Source: Rubrivivax sp.
GTDB lineage: Bacteria > Pseudomonadota > Gammaproteobacteria > Burkholderiales > Burkholderiaceae_C
DNA length: 42,882 bases
NCBI GenBank assembly: GCA_016790425.1
Contig: JAEUPF010000033.1
Location: forward strand, 1-42,882
Direction: 5' to 3'
Positions 7,831-17,400 of this stretch are shown here, piece after piece; the stretch's first letter is position 1, and each line of letters starts with the position of its first letter. Position numbers and translations under genes: made by a program. The notes under the pieces are model-generated. The model had not been told where the DNA came from. It searched no databases and saw nothing but the letters and a program-made list of their open reading frames with translations.

Positions 7831-10539
7831 TCACGCCAGCGCGTCGAGCATCGCCTTGGCCTTCGTGCGCAACGCGCCGTCCGCCTTGGCCATCACCTCT
7901 TCGAGCAGGTCGCGCGCCCCTTCGGTGTCGCCGATCTGGCGGAACTCCTCGGCCAATTCGAGCTTGCGCGACAGCGGGTCGCCGCTTTCGCCACCGGCGC
8001 TGCCGCCCACCGGCGGCAAAGCGACGGTGGTGGCCTGCTGCGCCGCCAGCGCCGTGGCCGGCGTCGGCGCCGGCGCTGTGGCCGGCACGTCGAGGGTGAA
8101 GCCGCTCACGTCGAAGTCAAGGCTGCGGCTGTTGGGCTCTTCGAGCGAACCCTCGCCGGTGTCGAGCGGGAAGTCGAGGCTGCCGCCGCCACCCGGCCCG
8201 GACAGGCTGGCGCCGGTGGCGATGGGCGCCGTGCGCTCGATGGGCGACTCGTTGAAGTCGCCCGGACCCGAGATGTCGAGGTCCAGGTCCATGTGGCCGC
8301 TGTCGCCGCCGTCGCCGGTGTCGAGCGTGGCATCGGCGGCCGGCTTGAACGCCGGCGGCGCCACCGGCGCCTGGTAGGGCATCGTCGAGGCGCCCAGCGG
8401 CTCCACCGGCTGGCCGCTGGCACCCATCACCGCGTCGGGCTGGCCGCCGGGCTGGTACAGCGGATTGTCGGGGTCCACCGTCTGGCCGAGCGCCTGGGCC
8501 TTGGCCCAGTCTTCGCCCTGGCCGCTGGTGAGGCTGTGCAGCTGCGTGGCCAGCAGCTCGAAGCCCTTGGCGTCGCGCCGCTTGGCGTAGACCTCGAGCA
8601 GCTTGGTGCGGATCGCCATGCGCTCGGGGTTGGCGCGCATCGCCTCCTTGAGGATCTCCTCGGCCTGCAGATCGCGGCCGTAGGCGAGGTAGACGTCGGC
8701 CTCGGCCACCGGGTCGACGTCGCCGATGGCATCGAGCTGGCTGAGCGAGTAGCTCATCGACGACGAACTGGTCGTCGAGCTGGCCTCGCGCGTGTCGATG
8801 CGCTGGCCGCCGCTGGCACCGAAGAACGAATCGGGCTGCAGGCGGCTTTCGAGGAACGACGTTTCGTTGCCCGACTTGCCCTTGCCCTTGCGCAGGCGGT
8901 AGATGCCCAGTCCCGCCAGCAGCGCAACGAGCACGCCGGCGCCGGGCAGCACCATCGGGTTGTCCAGAAGGCCCTCGAAGAAGCCCGGCTCTGCTGGCGC
9001 AGGCGGCTTGGCGGGCGCAGCGGCCGGCGCTGCCGCGACAGCGGATGCAGGCGCGGTGACCGGCGGCGTCGCGGCGGCCGAGGCTGCCTCGGCGGGCGAG
9101 GAGGCGGCGGCAGCCGGCGGCGTCGCGGGCGCGGGCACCGGCGGCACGCTCGGCGTTGCCACCGGCGTCGGCACGGAAACGCCCGGCGCAGAGGCTGCCG
9201 ACGGAGCCGGGCTCGGGGTGGCCGATGGCGCGGGCGCCGGCGCCGGCGTGGGAGGTGTCGGCGGCGCGGCCGGGGTGGGCGCCACCGGCGGCGTCGCAGC
9301 AGGCGTGGCCGGCGCGGCAGCGACTTGCGTGCCACCGCCGGTACCCGGCGTGACGCTCTGGCGCAGCTGACTCAGCTCGCGCACGTTGCGCGAGAGCTCG
9401 GCCTCGCGTGCGCTGGCGGCGCGGCGCTGGGCCTCGGCCGACAGGCGCGCCTCCGGCGAACCGGGACGCGCAGCCCCGCCCTGCGCCAGGCGCAGGCGGT
9501 CGGGTGACGAAGCGGCGGCCTGGCGGCGGTCTTCCACGCGCGTCTGCACCTGGCCGCCCGCCTGGCGAGCCGGCGCTTCCTCGGGCGTGGCGGTGGTCGC
9601 ACCGGCCAGGCGCTGGCGGTAGGCGGAGAAGTCGGCGCTCTGGGCCTGGATCACCTCGCGCGCTTCCTGCGCCGTGACCTGCTGCGCGGCATCGGCGCCG
9701 GGTACCTGCAGCACGACGCCCGAGCGCAGCCGGTTCATGTTCTGGCCCATGAAGGCGTCGGGGTTGGCGCGGAACAGCGACACCAGCATCTGGTCGAGCG
9801 AGACGCCCGGCTTCTGCACGCGCCCGGCAATGCGCGACAGGGTGTCGCCCTGGCGGACGCGGTACTCGTCGCCGGAGGCCGCAGCGGGCGCCGCGGCCGG
9901 AGCGCGCGATGTCGTGCGCGGCGGCGGCGCGCTGCCCGTGCCGCCTGCAGGCGGCGCCGAGGGCAGGTTGGTGTCGGCCGGCGGGCGGCTCGGCGTGGAC
10001 TGCGGCAGCGTCGGCGGCGGGGCGGCAGGCAGCGAAGGCGCAGGGGCCGGCGTGATGACCGGCGCCACTGCCGGTGGCGGCGCGGCCGGCGCCGTGCGGG
10101 CGCCCGGCGGGTCGAGCAGGAGCGTGTACTCGCGCACCAGGCGGCCGGTGGACCACGTGGCCTCGATGATCACGTCGATGAAGGGCTCGGTCACCGCGCG
10201 GTCACCGGTCAGGCGCAGCACCGTGCGGCCGTCGGGCCGGCGCACCACCTGCACATCGGCCGAGGCGAGCGCCGCGTTGTATTCGACCCCCGCGGCGCGG
10301 TAGGCCTCGGGCGGCGCGACGCGCAGGCGCAGCGTCGCCGCTTCCTCGGCATTGATGCTCGTGACGTCGATCTCGGCCTTCAGCGACTCGCCGAGCGCCG
10401 ACTGCACGTTCAACCGCCCCAGGCCCAGGGCAAGAGCCTGCGATGTCCACAAGAGGCAGGCGCAGGCCGTGGCGACGCCGGTCAGCGCGAATCGCAAGGC
10501 AGTGGTCGGGCGGTGTTTCAAGGCGAGTCCCCCATGCAT
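7831..10539 (-). CDS. fimV: FimV-like polar hub protein with LysM and TPR-type C-terminus
   Basis: A 902-residue inner-membrane protein of the FimV/HubP family, which organises the cell pole and supports type IV pili and twitching in relatives. Order: signal sequence ending at about QALA; periplasmic domain starting LGLGRLNVQSALGESLKAEI; a LysM domain at about 225-280 (EYRVRQGDTLSRIA); a very long Pro/Ala-rich linker; one membrane segment (PGAGVLVALLAGLGIYRLRK); and an acidic cytoplasmic part ending in the conserved FimV C-terminal helix pair (KLELAEEFRQIGDTEGARDL). The frame is open to 10638, but ATG 10539 gives a sensible signal peptide. A TTG at 10521 with GGGGGA just before it, giving a start of MKHRPTTALR, is an equally good alternative. 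The asd-fimV-truA order supports identity. Confidence 0.93.
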   Translation of the reverse strand: MHGGLALKHRPTTALRFALTGVATACACLLWTSQALALGLGRLNVQSALGESLKAEIDVTSINAEEAATLRLRVAPPEAYRAAGVEYNAALASADVQVVRRPDGRTVLRLTGDRAVTEPFIDVIIEATWSTGRLVREYTLLLDPPGARTAPAAPPPAVAPVITPAPAPSLPAAPPPTLPQSTPSRPPADTNLPSAPPAGGTGSAPPPRTTSRAPAAAPAAASGDEYRVRQGDTLSRIAGRVQKPGVSLDQMLVSLFRANPDAFMGQNMNRLRSGVVLQVPGADAAQQVTAQEAREVIQAQSADFSAYRQRLAGATTATPEEAPARQAGGQVQTRVEDRRQAAASSPDRLRLAQGGAARPGSPEARLSAEAQRRAASAREAELSRNVRELSQLRQSVTPGTGGGTQVAAAPATPAATPPVAPTPAAPPTPPTPAPAPAPSATPSPAPSAASAPGVSVPTPVATPSVPPVPAPATPPAAAASSPAEAASAAATPPVTAPASAVAAAPAAAPAKPPAPAEPGFFEGLLDNPMVLPGAGVLVALLAGLGIYRLRKGKGKSGNETSFLESRLQPDSFFGASGGQRIDTREASSTTSSSSMSYSLSQLDAIGDVDPVAEADVYLAYGRDLQAEEILKEAMRANPERMAIRTKLLEVYAKRRDAKGFELLATQLHSLTSGQGEDWAKAQALGQTVDPDNPLYQPGGQPDAVMGASGQPVEPLGASTMPYQAPVAPPAFKPAADATLDTGDGGDSGHMDLDLDISGPGDFNESPIERTAPIATGASLSGPGGGGSLDFPLDTGEGSLEEPNSRSLDFDVSGFTLDVPATAPAPTPATALAAQQATTVALPPVGGSAGGESGDPLSRKLELAEEFRQIGDTEGARDLLEEVMAKADGALRTKAKAMLDALA

Positions 10540-10842
10540 CGTTCCCACGTCGCGGAGCAACCGGAAAAAACTCAGGCCGATCAAGGCCGGTTCACACGCG
10601 CGGGCCCCTCGGAGCCGGCAGCACGCCTGGGCCGGCAACGGACCGGGAAGGCGCTCGACCCCGAAACTACAGCAGTATCAAGCATATAGGAGCCGAAGCT
10701 CATGCAAAAGCTAACGAATGTGTCTTAAAGCGTTCGGCACCCCACGCGCGTGGAGATGTTGCCCGGCGACAACGAGAGATCGAGGGGGCGCCGGCGGGCC
10801 AATCTGCAAGTGTGCCCCGTTCCATGGCTGCCGGCCCGCCCC
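10540..10842. other. fimV upstream region with an AT-rich patch
   Basis: This 303-base gap between the asd stop and the fimV start holds no convincing gene. Positions 10660-10735 are markedly AT-richer than the surroundings. On the minus strand they contain TTGCAT (10706-10701) and TATGCT (10685-10680) separated by 15 bases, a possible but poorly spaced promoter for fimV. If it is real, the leader is about 140 bases long. GGCGGGCC and GGCCCGCC at about 10793-10840 could pair across a 32-base loop, too long a loop and without a T-run for a credible asd terminator. Confidence 0.35.
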
Positions 10843-11997
10843 TCACTGCTCGAGCAGGATGCGCAGCATGCGCCGCAGCGGCTCGGCCGCTCCCCAGAGC
10901 AACTGGTCGCCGATCGTGAAGGCGCCGAGGTAGCTGGGGCCCAGCGCCAGCTTGCGCACGCGGCCCACCGGGATCTGCATCGTGCCGGTCACCGCCACCG
11001 GTGTGAGCTGGCGGATGCTCGCCTCGCGGGTGTTCGGCACCAGACGGACCCACTCGTTGTCGGCGGCGATCATCTGCTCGATGTCGGCCAGCGGCACGTC
11101 CTTCTTGAGCTTGAGGGTCAGGCTCTGGCTGTGGCAGCGCATCGCGCCCACGCGCACGCAGATCGAGTCGATCGGCACCGGCGGCGCGCCGAACCCAGGC
11201 CCGCGGCCCATGATCTTGTTGGTCTCGGCGCCGCCCTTCCATTCCTCGAGGCTGGTGCCGTCGCCGCGGTCGGCGTCGATCCACGGGATCAGGCTGCCCG
11301 CCAGCGGCACCATGAAGTTCCTGGTCTCCTCGGCCGACAGGCCGCGCTGCGTGGCCGCCACCTGGCGATCGATCTCGAGGATGGCGCTCGCCGGGTCGGC
11401 CAGTAATGCCTTGACGCTGGCGTTGAGCGTGCCCATCTGCGTCAGCAGCTCGCGCATGTGCTGAGCGCCGCCGCCGCTGGCGGCCTGGTAGGTGGTGGCC
11501 GTCATCCACTCGACCAGATCGGCCTTGAACAGCGCCGAGAGACCCATCAGCATGCAGCTGACGGTGCAGTTGCCGCCGATGTAGTCCTTGACGCCCTTGG
11601 CCAGTGCGTTCTTGATCACCGGCATGTTCACCGGGTCGAGCACGATCACCGCGTCGTCCTGCATCCGCAGCGTCTTGGCCGCGTCGATCCAGTAGCCCTT
11701 CCAGCCGGCGGCGCGCAGCGGCGCGTAGGCCTCCTTCGTGAAGTCGCTGCCCTGGCAGGTGATGACGATGTCGCAGGCGGCCAGCGCCTTCAGGTCGGTG
11801 GCGCTTTGCAGCTTGCGCTCGTTCTTGGCGAAGCGGGCGATGGCCGGCGGCAGCGCACCGCCGGCAGCGCTGGTGCTGAAGAACACCGGCTCGATGAGCG
11901 CGAAGTCGCCTTCCGCTTCCATGCGCTGCATGAGCACCGAGCCGACCATGCCGCGCCAGCCGACCAGGCCCACGCGGGGATTCGAGTTGAGAGCCAT
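10843..11997 (-). CDS. asd: Aspartate-semialdehyde dehydrogenase
   Basis: A 384-residue NADPH enzyme that reduces aspartyl phosphate to aspartate semialdehyde, the branch point to lysine, diaminopimelate, methionine and threonine. The N-terminal [18 protein letters not shown] is the nucleotide-binding region of the proteobacterial type. The active-site cysteine lies in [12 protein letters not shown], followed by [13 protein letters not shown]. Length matches the gammaproteobacterial Asd class of about 370 residues. ATG 11997 is preceded by AAAGG about 10 bases upstream. It follows leuB after 99 bases and precedes fimV, as in other betaproteobacteria. Confidence 0.97.
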   Translation of the reverse strand: MALNSNPRVGLVGWRGMVGSVLMQRMEAEGDFALIEPVFFSTSAAGGALPPAIARFAKNERKLQSATDLKALAACDIVITCQGSDFTKEAYAPLRAAGWKGYWIDAAKTLRMQDDAVIVLDPVNMPVIKNALAKGVKDYIGGNCTVSCMLMGLSALFKADLVEWMTATTYQAASGGGAQHMRELLTQMGTLNASVKALLADPASAILEIDRQVAATQRGLSAEETRNFMVPLAGSLIPWIDADRGDGTSLEEWKGGAETNKIMGRGPGFGAPPVPIDSICVRVGAMRCHSQSLTLKLKKDVPLADIEQMIAADNEWVRLVPNTREASIRQLTPVAVTGTMQIPVGRVRKLALGPSYLGAFTIGDQLLWGAAEPLRRMLRILLEQ

Positions 11998-12035
11998 TTC
12001 AGTCTTGCCTTTCCGTTCTTCCGGACCCCTGCTTG

Positions 12036-12056
12036 CCCCGGCTCGCTTCGCCGGGG
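12036..12056. repeat. 7-bp inverted repeat between leuB and asd
   Basis: CCCCGGC (12036-12042) and GCCGGGG (12050-12056) form a perfect 7-base stem with a 7-base loop in the 99-base gap between the leuB stop and the asd start. No T-run follows on the transcribed strand, so a Rho-independent terminator is doubtful. It could slow transcription or mark a processing point that sets asd apart from leuCDB. Confidence 0.35.
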
Positions 12057-12096
12057 TCCAGTGGTGAGGAGTGGGGGCGAGACGAACCGGGAGCTG

Positions 12097-13287
12097 TCAG
12101 CTCTTCTTGGTGGTGGTGACGGTTTTCGCGGCGACCCGCGCATCGCCGGCTACCCGCGCATCGCCGGCGAGGGCCTCGACCACGGCGTCACCCATCTCGC
12201 GCGTGCCGACCTTGCGCACGCCCGCCTGGCCCTCGCTGTACACGTCGGCCGTGCGCAAGCCGGCGGCGAGCACGGCCTTCACGGCCGACTCGATGCGGTC
12301 GGCCGCGGCGCTCTGGTCGAGGGAGAAGCGAAGCATCATGGCAGCGGAGAGGATTGTAGCCAGCGGGTTGGCAATCCCCTTGCCGGCGATATCCGGTGCG
12401 CTGCCGTGGCTCGGCTCGTACAGGCCCTTGCCGGCCTTGTCCAGGCTCGCCGAAGGCAGCATGCCGATCGAGCCGGTGAGCATCGCCGCCTCGTCGCTGA
12501 GGATGTCGCCGAACATGTTGCCGGTGACGATGACGTCGAAGTTCTTCGGCGCGCGCACCAGCTGCATCGCCGCGTTGTCGACGTACATGTGCTCCAGCTG
12601 CACGTCCGGGTACTGCGCGTGCACCGCGGTCACCACGTCCTTCCAGAACTGGAACGTCTCCAGCACGTTGGCCTTGTCGACGCTGGTGACCTTGCCGCGG
12701 GCGCCCGGGCGCCCGCTTCCTGCCGCACGCTTGCGGGCGGCCTGGAACGCCACGTGCGCGATGCGCTCGACCTCGGGCCTGCTGTAGCGCATCGTGTCGA
12801 ACGCTTCCTCGCTGCCGGGGAAGTGGCCGTCGCTGGCGATGCGGCGGCCGCGTGGCTGGCCGAAGTAGATGTCGCCGGTGAGCTCGCGGATGATGAGGAT
12901 GTCCAGCCCCGCCACCAGTTCCGGCTTCAGCGAACTGGCGTGCGTGAGCTCTTCGTAGCACAGCGCCGGGCGGAAGTTGGCGAACAGGCCCAGGTGCCTG
13001 CGCAGACCGAGGATCGCCTGCTCGGGCCTGAGCGCGCGTTCGAGCTTGTCGTACTTCCAGTCGCCCACCGCGCCGAAGAGGATGGCGTCGGCCGCCTTGG
13101 CCAGCGCCAGCGTCGAGTCGGGCAGCGGATGGCCGTGCGCCTCGTACGCCGCGCCGCCGACGAGGGCGGTCTCGGTCTCGAACTTCAGGCCGTGGATCGT
13201 GCCGACGGCGTCGAGCACGCGCACCGCCTGCTCGACGATCTCGGTGCCGATGCCGTCACCGGGGAGGATCGCGATCTTCGTCTTCAT
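12097..13287 (-). CDS. leuB: 3-isopropylmalate dehydrogenase
   Basis: A 396-residue NAD enzyme that oxidises and decarboxylates 3-isopropylmalate in leucine synthesis. It opens [15 protein letters not shown]. The active-site residues are recognisable: Lys205 in SVDKANVLE, and Asp237, Asp261 and Asp265, with [14 protein letters not shown] carrying the last two. [15 protein letters not shown] is the cofactor region. It is about 35 residues longer than usual. One cause is a Gly/Arg/Pro-rich insertion at about 187-199, just before the catalytic lysine. The other is a C-terminal tail in which AGDARV occurs twice (about 374-385). The leuD-leuB gap is 22 bases. Function is secure; the insertions look like tolerated loop and tail expansions. 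Confidence 0.95.
   Translation of the reverse strand: MKTKIAILPGDGIGTEIVEQAVRVLDAVGTIHGLKFETETALVGGAAYEAHGHPLPDSTLALAKAADAILFGAVGDWKYDKLERALRPEQAILGLRRHLGLFANFRPALCYEELTHASSLKPELVAGLDILIIRELTGDIYFGQPRGRRIASDGHFPGSEEAFDTMRYSRPEVERIAHVAFQAARKRAAGSGRPGARGKVTSVDKANVLETFQFWKDVVTAVHAQYPDVQLEHMYVDNAAMQLVRAPKNFDVIVTGNMFGDILSDEAAMLTGSIGMLPSASLDKAGKGLYEPSHGSAPDIAGKGIANPLATILSAAMMLRFSLDQSAAADRIESAVKAVLAAGLRTADVYSEGQAGVRKVGTREMGDAVVEALAGDARVAGDARVAAKTVTTTKKS
12134..12169. repeat. Two 18-bp direct repeats in the 3' end of leuB
   Basis: The 18-base unit ACCCGCGCATCGCCGGCT (12134-12151) recurs immediately at 12152-12169 with only the last base changed. It duplicates six residues near the LeuB C-terminus. 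Being a multiple of three, it keeps the frame. A replication-slippage duplication is the simplest explanation. Confidence 0.85.
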
Positions 13288-13309
13288 CGGGGTTTGCTCC
13301 GCAGGTGCC

Positions 13310-13960
13310 TCAGCCGAGCGCCGTCTGCGCCAGCCACGGCATCTTCGCCAGGCGTTCGGCCTCGAAGGCGCGGATCTTGTCGGCGTGGCGCAGCGTCAGG
13401 CCGATGTCGTCGAAGCCGTTGAGCAGGCAGTACTTGCGAAAGGCCTGCACGTCGAACGGCAGTTCGGCGCCGTCGGGCTTGACGATCACCTGGCGCTGCA
13501 GGTCGATCGTCAGCGCGTAGCCGGGGAACGCAGCCACTTCGTCGAAAAGGCGCGCCACCTGCGCTTCGGGGAGCGTGATGGGCAGCAGGCCGTTCTTGAA
13601 GCAGTTGTTGAAGAAAATGTCGGCGTAGCTGGGCGCGACGAGGGCGCGGAAGCCGAACTGCTCGAGCGCCCAGGGTGCATGCTCGCGGCTGGAGCCGCAG
13701 CCGAAGTTCTGCCGCGCCAGCAGGATGCTCGCGCCTTGGTACCGCGGCTGGTTGAGCACGAAGTCGGGGTTCGGCCTGCGGCTGGCCGGATCCTGCCCCG
13801 GCTCGCCCTTGTCGAGGTAGCGCCACTCGTCGAACAGGTTGGGGCCGAAGCCGGAGCGCTTGATCGACTTCAGGAACTGCTTGGGGATGATCGCGTCGGT
13901 GTCGACGTTGGCGCGGTCCATCGGTGCGACCAGGCCCTTGTGCACGGTGAACGGTTGCAT
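13310..13960 (-). CDS. leuD: 3-isopropylmalate dehydratase small subunit
   Basis: A 216-residue subunit that pairs with LeuC to isomerise 2-isopropylmalate to 3-isopropylmalate. The swivel-domain motifs [28 protein letters not shown] and [19 protein letters not shown] are all present. The frame remains open through leuC, but ATG 13960 gives the canonical [10 protein letters not shown] start. An AGGAGG site overlaps the leuC stop, so leuC and leuD are probably translationally coupled. The 11-base leuC-leuD gap and the following leuB make a leuCDB operon. Confidence 0.97.
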   Translation of the reverse strand: MQPFTVHKGLVAPMDRANVDTDAIIPKQFLKSIKRSGFGPNLFDEWRYLDKGEPGQDPASRRPNPDFVLNQPRYQGASILLARQNFGCGSSREHAPWALEQFGFRALVAPSYADIFFNNCFKNGLLPITLPEAQVARLFDEVAAFPGYALTIDLQRQVIVKPDGAELPFDVQAFRKYCLLNGFDDIGLTLRHADKIRAFEAERLAKMPWLAQTALG

Positions 13961-13971
13961 GGCCTTCCTCC

Positions 13972-15447
13972 TTAGCCGAAGCGCCGCACGTCGACGAAGT
14001 GGCCGTGCAGCGCGGCGGCGGCGGCCATCGCGGGGCTGACCAGGTGCGTGCGGCCGCCGTTGCCCTGGCGGCCCTCGAAGTTGCGGTTGCTGGTGCTGGC
14101 GCAACGCTCGCCCGGCTCCAGCCGGTCGGCGTTCATCGCCAGGCACATCGAGCAGCCGGGCTCGCGCCACTCGAAGCCGGCGGCGCGGAAGATCTCGTCC
14201 AACCCTTCGCGTTCGGCCTGCGCCTTCACCTGGCCCGAGCCCGGCACCACCATCGCCAGGCGCACTTCGGGCGCCACGCGCCGGCCGATGCGGCGAACGA
14301 CGGCGGCCGCCTCGCGCAGGTCCTCGATGCGGCTGTTGGTGCACGAGCCGATGAAGACCTTGTCGATGCCGATGTCGGTGATCGCCTTGTTCGGCGTGAG
14401 GCCCATGTAGGCCAGCGCGCGTTCGATGGCGCCACGCTTGACGCCGTCGCGTTCCTTCTCGGGGTCGGGGACGCGGCCGTCCACCGGCAGCACCATCTCC
14501 GGGCTCGTGCCCCAGGTCACCTGCGGCTGGATCTGCCCGGCGTCGAACTCGACGACGGCGTCGAACCTCGCGCCGGCGTCGGAGTGCAGCGTGCGCCAGT
14601 GCCGCACCGCCTGGTCCCAGGCGACGCCGGTGGGGGCGAACGGACGGCCGCGCACGTACTCGATCGTCTTGTCGTCCACCGCCACCAGGCCGGCGCGGGC
14701 GCCGGCCTCGATGGCCATGTTGCACACCGTCATCCGCCCTTCCATGCTGAGCGAGCGGATCGCGCTGCCGGCGAACTCGATCGTGTAGCCGGTGCCGCCG
14801 GCGGTGCCGATGCGGCCGATGATCGCCAGCACCAGGTCCTTCGCCGTGACACCGCGGCCGAGGGTGCCCTCGACCTTCACGAGCAGGTTCTTCGCCTTGC
14901 GCGCCAGCAGCGTCTGCGTCGCCATCACATGCTCGACTTCGCTGGTGCCGATGCCGTGCGCCAGCGCGCCGAAGGCGCCGTGGGTGGAGGTGTGGCTGTC
15001 GCCGCAGACGACGGTCATGCCCGGCAGCGTGGCGCCGTTCTCGGGCCCGATGACATGCACGATGCCCTGGCGCTTGTCGAGGAACGGAAAGTAGGCGGCG
15101 GCACCGAAGGCGGCGATGTTGGCGTCGAGCGCGACCACCTGCTGCTTGCTGGTGGCGTCCTCGATGCCGTCGTAGCCGCGCTCCCAGCCGGTGGTGGGCG
15201 TGTTGTGGTCGGCGGTGGCGACGATGCTGCTCGTGCGCCAGACCTTGCGCCCGGCCAGCCGCAGCCCTTCGAAGGCCTGCGGGCTCGTCACCTCGTGCAC
15301 GAGGTGGCGGTCGATGTAGAGGACGGCGGTGCCGTCTTCCTCGGTATGCACGACGTGCTCGTCCCAGAGCTTGTCGTAGAGGGTGCGCGCGCCGGGGCTC
15401 GCGGAGACCGGCTGCACGCCGGTCCTGGTGGTCGCTGGGGCAGTCAT
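13972..15447 (-). CDS. leuC: 3-isopropylmalate dehydratase large subunit
   Basis: A 491-residue aconitase-family subunit that holds the catalytic [4Fe-4S] cluster of isopropylmalate isomerase. Cluster ligands are the cysteine in [13 protein letters not shown] and the two in [11 protein letters not shown]. Substrate-loop motifs [21 protein letters not shown] and [11 protein letters not shown] are intact apart from normal variation. It is about 20 residues longer than the E. coli protein because of an N-terminal extension before [12 protein letters not shown]. The frame is open upstream to 16191, so the start could be earlier only as non-homologous sequence; ATG 15447 is chosen. It is the first gene of leuCDB and is divergent from a small plus-strand gene. 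Confidence 0.95.
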   Translation of the reverse strand: MTAPATTRTGVQPVSASPGARTLYDKLWDEHVVHTEEDGTAVLYIDRHLVHEVTSPQAFEGLRLAGRKVWRTSSIVATADHNTPTTGWERGYDGIEDATSKQQVVALDANIAAFGAAAYFPFLDKRQGIVHVIGPENGATLPGMTVVCGDSHTSTHGAFGALAHGIGTSEVEHVMATQTLLARKAKNLLVKVEGTLGRGVTAKDLVLAIIGRIGTAGGTGYTIEFAGSAIRSLSMEGRMTVCNMAIEAGARAGLVAVDDKTIEYVRGRPFAPTGVAWDQAVRHWRTLHSDAGARFDAVVEFDAGQIQPQVTWGTSPEMVLPVDGRVPDPEKERDGVKRGAIERALAYMGLTPNKAITDIGIDKVFIGSCTNSRIEDLREAAAVVRRIGRRVAPEVRLAMVVPGSGQVKAQAEREGLDEIFRAAGFEWREPGCSMCLAMNADRLEPGERCASTSNRNFEGRQGNGGRTHLVSPAMAAAAALHGHFVDVRRFG

Positions 15448-15576
15448 GGCGGGGTGGCCTTGGGCAGGAACCCACGATTGTCGCGGAAGCGAATCGGCGG
15501 CGCCCGCACCGCCCCACCCCCTGAGCGCACATGTAAATGCCGGCGTCCCGCCGACTGGAGCGAAGGGCGGCGCTCC

Positions 15577-15582
15577 TAGAAT
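15577..15582 (+). promoter_or_regulatory. Possible -10 element (TAGAAT) in the leuC divergent gap
   Basis: TAGAAT on the plus strand matches five of six bases of the sigma-70 -10 consensus and is the only such element in this GC-rich gap. No convincing -35 lies 16-18 bases upstream. A start about 7 bases downstream would give a leader of roughly 65 bases for the small gene at 15655. Confidence 0.35.
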
Positions 15583-15654
15583 ACGCACCGTTACAACATG
15601 GCGGCGCCAGCGACAGGCAGCGGGCGCTGCCGCTCTGCCGATGAGGTGCGAAAG

Positions 15655-15855
15655 ATGAGGCCGCCCTTCCTGAGCACGGACTTCGCGCAATCGCGCATCG
15701 AAGACGAACCGATCCTCGGCACCGTGCTGCGCCTGCCCGATGGCCGGGTGCAGTTGTTGAGCTGGTGGGAGCGCCTGCAGTTGGCGCTGCACCTCACCGA
15801 TGCGAAGGCGCTCGAAGAGCGCCACGCCCGCACCGCCGGCGCGGCGCGCGCCTGA
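15655..15855 (+). CDS. Small conserved-looking protein of unknown function
   Basis: I do not recognise this 66-residue protein. It is charged and soluble, with no signal peptide or membrane segment. An acidic middle ([20 protein letters not shown]) looks like a short beta hairpin, and the part after [10 protein letters not shown] is probably amphipathic helix. ATG 15655 is chosen because GAGG sits 8 bases upstream; an ATG at 15598 in the same frame would add 19 residues of poor character. It is transcribed divergently from leuC. Codon use and the well-placed ribosome-binding site argue for a real gene. Confidence 0.65.
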   Translation: MRPPFLSTDFAQSRIEDEPILGTVLRLPDGRVQLLSWWERLQLALHLTDAKALEERHARTAGAARA

Positions 15856-15921
15856 GGCGGCCGCAACACGACGCCCGGCAACGCGGGTGCTTCGCGCCCG
15901 CGCCACGCCAGAGCCGATGCC

Positions 15922-16272
15922 ATGCAACGCCTTCGCTTGATACGCACCGCCACGGCGGCCGCCTTGCTGGTTGTCGCCGCGCAGGTCGGCGCGGTGCCCG
16001 GCGACGAACCCGCGCCGGCCGACGACCGGCTCGGGGCGGCCATCTCGCGCGTCGAACGGGCGCTGGAACGTGGCGTGCACGCCGCCGGCCAAGGCGTTCG
16101 GGCAGGTGCTGCCGCTGCCGCGCGCGGTGTCGAGCGCGCCGCCGCGGCCACCGCCCGGGCGGCCGAAGGCGTGGCCCGCAAACTCGAACAACGCCGCGCC
16201 GCGCCCGAAGCCGCGCCCGAACGGGGTCGGCGCGGCCCGGGCACGCCGCCGCGCGGCCCCACGGAAACCTGA
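15922..16272 (+). CDS. Putative exported Ala-rich protein
   Basis: A 116-residue protein of unknown function. Residues 1-24 read as a signal peptide (Arg-containing start, then [10 protein letters not shown], cleavage near VGA). The mature part from about 35 to 95 is one long, strongly helical Ala/Glu/Arg region with heptad-like spacing ([20 protein letters not shown]), followed by a disordered Arg/Pro tail. Such small periplasmic helical proteins are hard to assign by sequence. Start ATG 15922 lacks a strong ribosome-binding site. It lies 66 bases after the gene at 15655 and converges on the oxidoreductase operon. Confidence 0.55.
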   Translation: MQRLRLIRTATAAALLVVAAQVGAVPGDEPAPADDRLGAAISRVERALERGVHAAGQGVRAGAAAAARGVERAAAATARAAEGVARKLEQRRAAPEAAPERGRRGPGTPPRGPTET

Positions 16273-16288
16273 CGGAACTAGGGACTGT

Positions 16289-16315
16289 CCGCGCGGGCGC
16301 CGGGGCGGCGCGCGG
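16289..16315. terminator. GC hairpin between convergent genes
   Basis: CCGCGCG (16289-16295) and CGCGCGG (16309-16315) can pair around a 13-base loop in the 51-base gap between two convergent genes. The position suits a bidirectional terminator, but no T-run follows on either side. Confidence 0.3.
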
Positions 16316-16323
16316 CTGCTGCC

Positions 16324-17388
16324 TCAGCGCAGCGAAGCGTTGATCTTCGCCAGCGCCTCGCTGCCGGGGCACAGCACCGGCTCGGCCAGCATGTTCAGCG
16401 GCTTGGCGGTCGTGCCCAGCGCGGCGTGCAGGTCGCGTGCTTTGGGCTCGATGTACAGGAGCCCCGTGGGCACCTCGCCTTGCGCCTGCAGCGCCTGCAC
16501 CAGCGTCATCGCGGCCACGCGATCGGCCGGGTCGTAGCCCTCGTGCAGCTTGCGCAGGCGCATCAGGCCGCCGTCGGGCTGCGGCAGCTCGAACACCTCG
16601 CCGGGCGGCAGGCCGCCCGGCTCCACCGTCGCCGGCTGGGCCAGGTCGATGAAGTCGATGCGGCTCACCGCCTCGTTGTGCTCGCGCACGTAGTCGTAGC
16701 TGCGCGTGCTGCCGGGGTGGTTGTTGAACGCCACGCACGGGCTGATGACGTCGATGAACGCGGCGCCGCCGTGGCGGATGGCACCCTTGATCAGCGGCAC
16801 GAGCTGGGCCTTGTCGCCGGAGAAGCCGCGCGCCACGTAGGTGGCACCCAGCTGCAGCGCCATGCCGACCAGGTCGACCGGACTGTCGTTGTTGAGCACG
16901 CCCTTCTTGCTCTTGCTGCCGCGGTCGGCGGTGGCGCTGAACTGGCCCTTCGTGAGGCCGTAGACGCCGTTGTTCTCGACGATGTAGACCATCCTCACGC
17001 CGCGGCGCATGGCGTGCGCGAACTGCCCCAGGCCGATGCTGGCGCTGTCGCCGTCGCCGCTGACGCCCAGGTACAGCAGTTCGCGGTTAGCCAGCGCCGC
17101 GCCGGTCAGCACGCTGGGCATGCGGCCATGCACGGTGTTGAAGCCGTGGCTGGCGCCGAGGCAGAAGTCGGGCGTCTTGCTCGAGCAGCCGATGCCCGAG
17201 AGCTTGGCCACGCGGTGCGGCTCGATGTCCAGCTCCCAGGCCGCCTGGATGATCGCGGCGCTGATGCTGTCGTGGCCGCAGCCGGCGCACAGCGTGCTGA
17301 CCTTGCCTTCGTAGTCGCGGCGGGTGTAGCCGACCTTGTTGCGCGCCAGCGTCGGGTGGTGCAGGCGGGGCTTGGCGATGTAGGTCAT
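16324..17388 (-). CDS. korB: 2-oxoacid:acceptor oxidoreductase, beta (TPP) subunit
   Basis: A 354-residue thiamine-diphosphate subunit of a 2-oxoacid:ferredoxin-type oxidoreductase, which decarboxylates a 2-oxoacid to its acyl-CoA. The TPP/Mg motif is clear: GDGDS (111-115) followed by ENNGVYGLT (138-146). Cluster cysteines are Cys34 and Cys37 in LCAGCGHDS, Cys68 in SGIGCSSK and the later SPCVAFNNHPG cysteine, the set expected for the single [4Fe-4S] cluster of KorB-type subunits. It follows the alpha subunit after 12 bases. 2-Oxoglutarate is the likeliest substrate by resemblance to KorB; pyruvate or branched-chain oxoacids are possible. Confidence 0.88.
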   Translation of the reverse strand: MTYIAKPRLHHPTLARNKVGYTRRDYEGKVSTLCAGCGHDSISAAIIQAAWELDIEPHRVAKLSGIGCSSKTPDFCLGASHGFNTVHGRMPSVLTGAALANRELLYLGVSGDGDSASIGLGQFAHAMRRGVRMVYIVENNGVYGLTKGQFSATADRGSKSKKGVLNNDSPVDLVGMALQLGATYVARGFSGDKAQLVPLIKGAIRHGGAAFIDVISPCVAFNNHPGSTRSYDYVREHNEAVSRIDFIDLAQPATVEPGGLPPGEVFELPQPDGGLMRLRKLHEGYDPADRVAAMTLVQALQAQGEVPTGLLYIEPKARDLHAALGTTAKPLNMLAEPVLCPGSEALAKINASLR

Positions 17389-17400
17389 CGGTACTTCTCT

